Shown one piece after another: positions 61,394-64,000 of a stretch of 64,000 nucleotides of DNA. Below the pieces are notes generated by a model that made no database searches, was not told where the DNA came from, and was given only the letters and a program-made list of their open reading frames with translations. The translations under genes were made by a program, and so were the position numbers. This stretch comes from Paraburkholderia atlantica (GTDB lineage Bacteria > Pseudomonadota > Gammaproteobacteria > Burkholderiales > Burkholderiaceae), in contig NZ_WHNQ01000018.1 of NCBI RefSeq assembly GCF_009362785.1, positions 97,903-161,902 of the forward strand, given 5' to 3'. Each line of letters starts with the position of its first letter. Position 1 is the stretch's first letter.

Positions 61394-64000
61394 ATGAACA
61401 AGTCGTATATCAGCGTCTGGAACGAAGCCCTGGGTTCGTGGGTAGCTGCGTGTGAGAACTCGAAGACTCGTGGCAAGCGCGGCAAGTCGAAAGCAGTCAG
61501 TCTGATGGGTGCAGCGTTGCTGGCGACGAGCGCAATTGCGCCTCTCGCGCATGCGCAGTACGCGGCTGGTAGCGGCTTTGCGGAGGGCCCGTCCTCCGTG
61601 GCAATCGGTCCGGATTCCGGCAATGCTGCATTCGCTTTAGGCGATAGCTCTACTGCGGTCGGCTCGAACGCGGCCGCGACGGGTGTGGGCAGCGCGGCCT
61701 TCGGTAACGACACTACGGCGGTCGGCACGGGTTCGTTCGCCGCTGGTGGCGGCAGCCACGACGACTCGACCCCTGGTGCAATCGCAATGGCGGACTGGTC
61801 GGTGGCGCTGGGCCGGTCGACCGTCATGTACGGTGCGACCGCTGGCATTGCGATCGGTCTGAACAATACCGCCTCCGCTGCTGGTGCGGTGGTGATGGGT
61901 TCGAACTCGATCGCTTCGGGCTCCGACTCGATCGCCTTCGGTACCGGTACGAGTGCGACCGCAGCAAACGCCGTGGCGCTGGGCTCGGGTTCGATCGCCG
62001 ACCGCGAAAATACGGTGTCGGTTGGCAGTGCGATGGCCATGCGCCAGATCACGAATGTTGCGGCCGGCACGCAAGGCTCGGACGCGGTCGTCGTGTCGCA
62101 GCTCAAGGGTGTGACGACCGCGCTCGGCGGCGGCGCTGCGGTCGATGCCGACGGTTCCGTCAAGGCGCCTGCGTACAGCGTGGGCGGTACGACGGTCGAC
62201 AACGTGGGTGACGCGTTCGCCAACGTCGATGCCCGTACCACGCAGAACACGGCCAACATTCAGAACATTGCCGGTGACCTTATGAACATCACGAACGGGC
62301 TGGACAACGGCACGATCGGTCTGGTGCAGCAGGATGCAACCACCCGCGATATCGCGGTGGCGAAAAACACCGACGGCGCGGTGATGAGCGTGGCAGGCAC
62401 CGCGGGCAACCGTACGGTGACGGGTGTGGCTGCGGGCGCAGTGCGGGCATCGAGCGTGGACGCGGTCAACGGTGGCCAGTTGTACGCCTCGGCGTCGAGC
62501 ACGGCCCGGGCGCTGGGTGGTGGTTCGATCGTGCTTGCGGATGGCTCGATCAGCGCGCCGAAGTTCAGCGTGGGTGGCACGACGGTGTACAGCGTGGCCG
62601 AAGCCGTGACGAACCTCGACGGTCGCACGACGCAGAACACGGGCGACATTGCGCAGAACGCCGGCGATATCGCGCTGAATGCAACTGACATCGCAAAGAA
62701 CACGAGCAACATCGCGCAGAACGCATCCAGCATCACGAGCGTGCAGAACCAGTTGTCCGAAGGTACGGTGGGTCTGGTCCAGCAGGACGCAACCAGTCGT
62801 GACATCACGGTGGCAAAAGATGCTGACGGTTCGGTGATCAACGTGGCAGGCACCGCGGGCAACCGTACGGTGACCGGGGTGGCTGCGGGCGCAGTGCGGG
62901 CATCGAGCGTGGATGCGGTCAACGGTGGCCAGTTGTACGGCACGGCGTCGAGCACGGCCCGGGCGCTGGGCGGTGGTTCGATCGTGCTTGCGGATGGCTC
63001 GATCAGCGCGCCGAAGTTCAGCGTGGGTGGCACGACGGTGTACAGCGTGGCCGAAGCCGTAACGAACCTCGACGGTCGCACGACGCAGAACACGGGCGAC
63101 ATTGCGCAGAACGCAACTGACATCGCAAAGAACACGAGCAACATCGAGCAGAACGCGTCCAACATCACGAGCGTGCAGAACCAGTTGTCCGAAGGTACGG
63201 TGGGTCTGGTGCAGCAGGACGCAACCAGTCGTGACATCACGGTGGCAAAAGACGCTGACGGTTCGGTGATCAACGTGGCGGGCACCGCGGGCAACCGTAC
63301 GGTGACGGGTGTGGCTGCGGGCGCAGTGCGGGCATCGAGCGTGGACGCGGTCAACGGTGGCCAGTTGTACGCCTCGGCGTCGAGCACGGCCCGGGCGCTG
63401 GGTGGTGGTTCGATCGTGCTTGCGGATGGCTCGATCAGCGCGCCGAAGTTCAGCGTGGGCGGCACGACGGTGTACAGCGTGGCCGAAGCCGTGACGAACC
63501 TCGACGGTCGCGCGACGCAGAACACGGGCGACATTGCGCAGAACGCCGGCGATATCGCGCTGAATGCAACTGACATCGCAAAGAACACGAGCAACATCGC
63601 GCAGAACGCGTCCAGCATCACGAGCGTGCAGAACCAGTTGTCCGAAGGCACGGTGGGTCTGGTCCAGCAGGACGCAACCAGTCGTGACATCACGGTGGCA
63701 AAAGACGCTGACGGTTCGGTGATCAACGTGGCAGGCACCGCGGGCAACCGTACGGTGACGGGTGTGGCTGCGGGCGCAGTGCGGGCATCGAGCGTGGACG
63801 CGGTCAACGGTGGCCAGTTGTACGCCTCGGCGTCGAGCACGGCCCGGGCGCTGGGTGGTGGTTCGATCGTGCTTGCGGATGGCTCGATCAGCGCGCCGAA
63901 GTTCAGCGTGGGTGGCACGACGGTGTACAGCGTGGCCGAAGCCGTGACGAACCTCGACGGTCGCACGACGCAGAACACGGGCGACATTGCGCAGAACGCC
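61394..64000 (+). CDS. Trimeric autotransporter adhesin (YadA/Hia type), C-terminus outside window
   Basis: The first 869 residues of a surface adhesin, open to the right edge. It begins with an extended signal peptide region (MNKSYISVWNEALGSWVAAC; ESPR) and an Ala-rich cleavage end (HAQYA). A YadA-like head follows (SVAIGPDSG, TAVGSN, GAIAMADWSVALGRS repeats). From about residue 309 it has repeated stalk/neck units with motifs SSVDAVNGGQLY and SVGGTTVYSVAEAVTNLDGRTTQN, and heptad coiled coils (NAGDIALNATDIAKN). The translocator anchor lies beyond the window. Function: host or surface adhesion. Confidence 0.95.
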   Translation, partial: MNKSYISVWNEALGSWVAACENSKTRGKRGKSKAVSLMGAALLATSAIAPLAHAQYAAGSGFAEGPSSVAIGPDSGNAAFALGDSSTAVGSNAAATGVGSAAFGNDTTAVGTGSFAAGGGSHDDSTPGAIAMADWSVALGRSTVMYGATAGIAIGLNNTASAAGAVVMGSNSIASGSDSIAFGTGTSATAANAVALGSGSIADRENTVSVGSAMAMRQITNVAAGTQGSDAVVVSQLKGVTTALGGGAAVDADGSVKAPAYSVGGTTVDNVGDAFANVDARTTQNTANIQNIAGDLMNITNGLDNGTIGLVQQDATTRDIAVAKNTDGAVMSVAGTAGNRTVTGVAAGAVRASSVDAVNGGQLYASASSTARALGGGSIVLADGSISAPKFSVGGTTVYSVAEAVTNLDGRTTQNTGDIAQNAGDIALNATDIAKNTSNIAQNASSITSVQNQLSEGTVGLVQQDATSRDITVAKDADGSVINVAGTAGNRTVTGVAAGAVRASSVDAVNGGQLYGTASSTARALGGGSIVLADGSISAPKFSVGGTTVYSVAEAVTNLDGRTTQNTGDIAQNATDIAKNTSNIEQNASNITSVQNQLSEGTVGLVQQDATSRDITVAKDADGSVINVAGTAGNRTVTGVAAGAVRASSVDAVNGGQLYASASSTARALGGGSIVLADGSISAPKFSVGGTTVYSVAEAVTNLDGRATQNTGDIAQNAGDIALNATDIAKNTSNIAQNASSITSVQNQLSEGTVGLVQQDATSRDITVAKDADGSVINVAGTAGNRTVTGVAAGAVRASSVDAVNGGQLYASASSTARALGGGSIVLADGSISAPKFSVGGTTVYSVAEAVTNLDGRTTQNTGDIAQNA
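62318..64000 (+). repeat. Long tandem DNA repeats in the adhesin stalk
   Basis: Near-identical units begin at 62318, 62771, 63203 and 63656, giving periods of 453, 432 and 453 bases (151, 144 and 151 codons). The 432-base unit lacks 21 bases, exactly one heptad of the coiled coil. The last unit is cut by the window edge. Unit 1 is the most divergent at its start. Such repeats can recombine to change stalk length. Confidence 0.9.

Noticed and set aside
62260..63987. 575-residue minus-strand open frame with long repeats
   Set aside because: It is the complement of the adhesin repeats; the repetition and low stop density follow from the coding strand.
1..64000. CRISPR arrays, rRNA and tRNA genes, prophage
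   Set aside because: No short regularly spaced repeats, no rRNA or tRNA-like cloverleaf was recognised, and no phage structural genes appear; a tRNA scan would be needed to be certain.

Overview
The window is GC-rich DNA with dense coding on both strands. The gene families point to a Burkholderiales bacterium of the Paraburkholderia/Caballeronia type: many solute ABC transporters with LysR, GntR and RpiR regulators, a SUF operon led by an Rrf2 regulator, a Tad pilus locus, and an ESPR-type trimeric autotransporter. That assignment is inference from gene content; no rRNA or tRNA gene was seen.

Layout. 1-9310: a minus-strand uptake and catabolism region (peptide-type ABC parts, FMN-dependent monooxygenase, MetQ-like binding protein, amidase). 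It ends in a binding-protein gene that lost its 5' end at a junction with an IS5-type transposase remnant and has a 3' frameshift. 9711-16247: a compact SUF iron-sulfur operon, sufR-B-C-D-S-U-T plus a Rieske ferredoxin, preceded by a perfect inverted repeat. 16913-20722: D-cysteine desulfhydrase-like enzyme, class V aminotransferase-like enzyme, RidA-like protein and a LysR regulator. 20803-26762: L-fuconate dehydratase, divergent from a GntR regulator and a ribose-type sugar ABC transporter. 27013-35744: membrane GGDEF-EAL protein, Tat-exported phosphatase, glycine-zipper protein, Tat-exported NHL protein, a LysR regulator, a nitrilase-fold protein without its catalytic cysteine, and a DUF1330 protein. 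35792-42149: a second carbohydrate ABC system with a dehydrogenase and an RpiR regulator. 42414-47172: an MFS transporter and a four-gene membrane glycosylation cluster. 48161-57010: a Tad/Flp pilus assembly locus with two near-identical Flp pilins. 57021-60697: a TRIC-type channel, MarR regulator, GNAT acetyltransferase, XRE-cupin regulator and M23 peptidase. 61394 to the right edge: the N-terminal part of a trimeric autotransporter adhesin with long internal DNA repeats.

How the genes work together. Three catabolic modules each pair a transporter with enzymes and a regulator. SUF builds Fe-S clusters under a regulator that probably senses them. The Tad pilus, the trimeric adhesin, the cyclic-di-GMP protein and the glycosylation cluster together suggest a surface-attached lifestyle. 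Several regulators (SufR, GntR, MarR, XRE-cupin and the sugar operon) have inverted repeats lying on or beside recognisable promoters, which makes their autoregulation easy to test.
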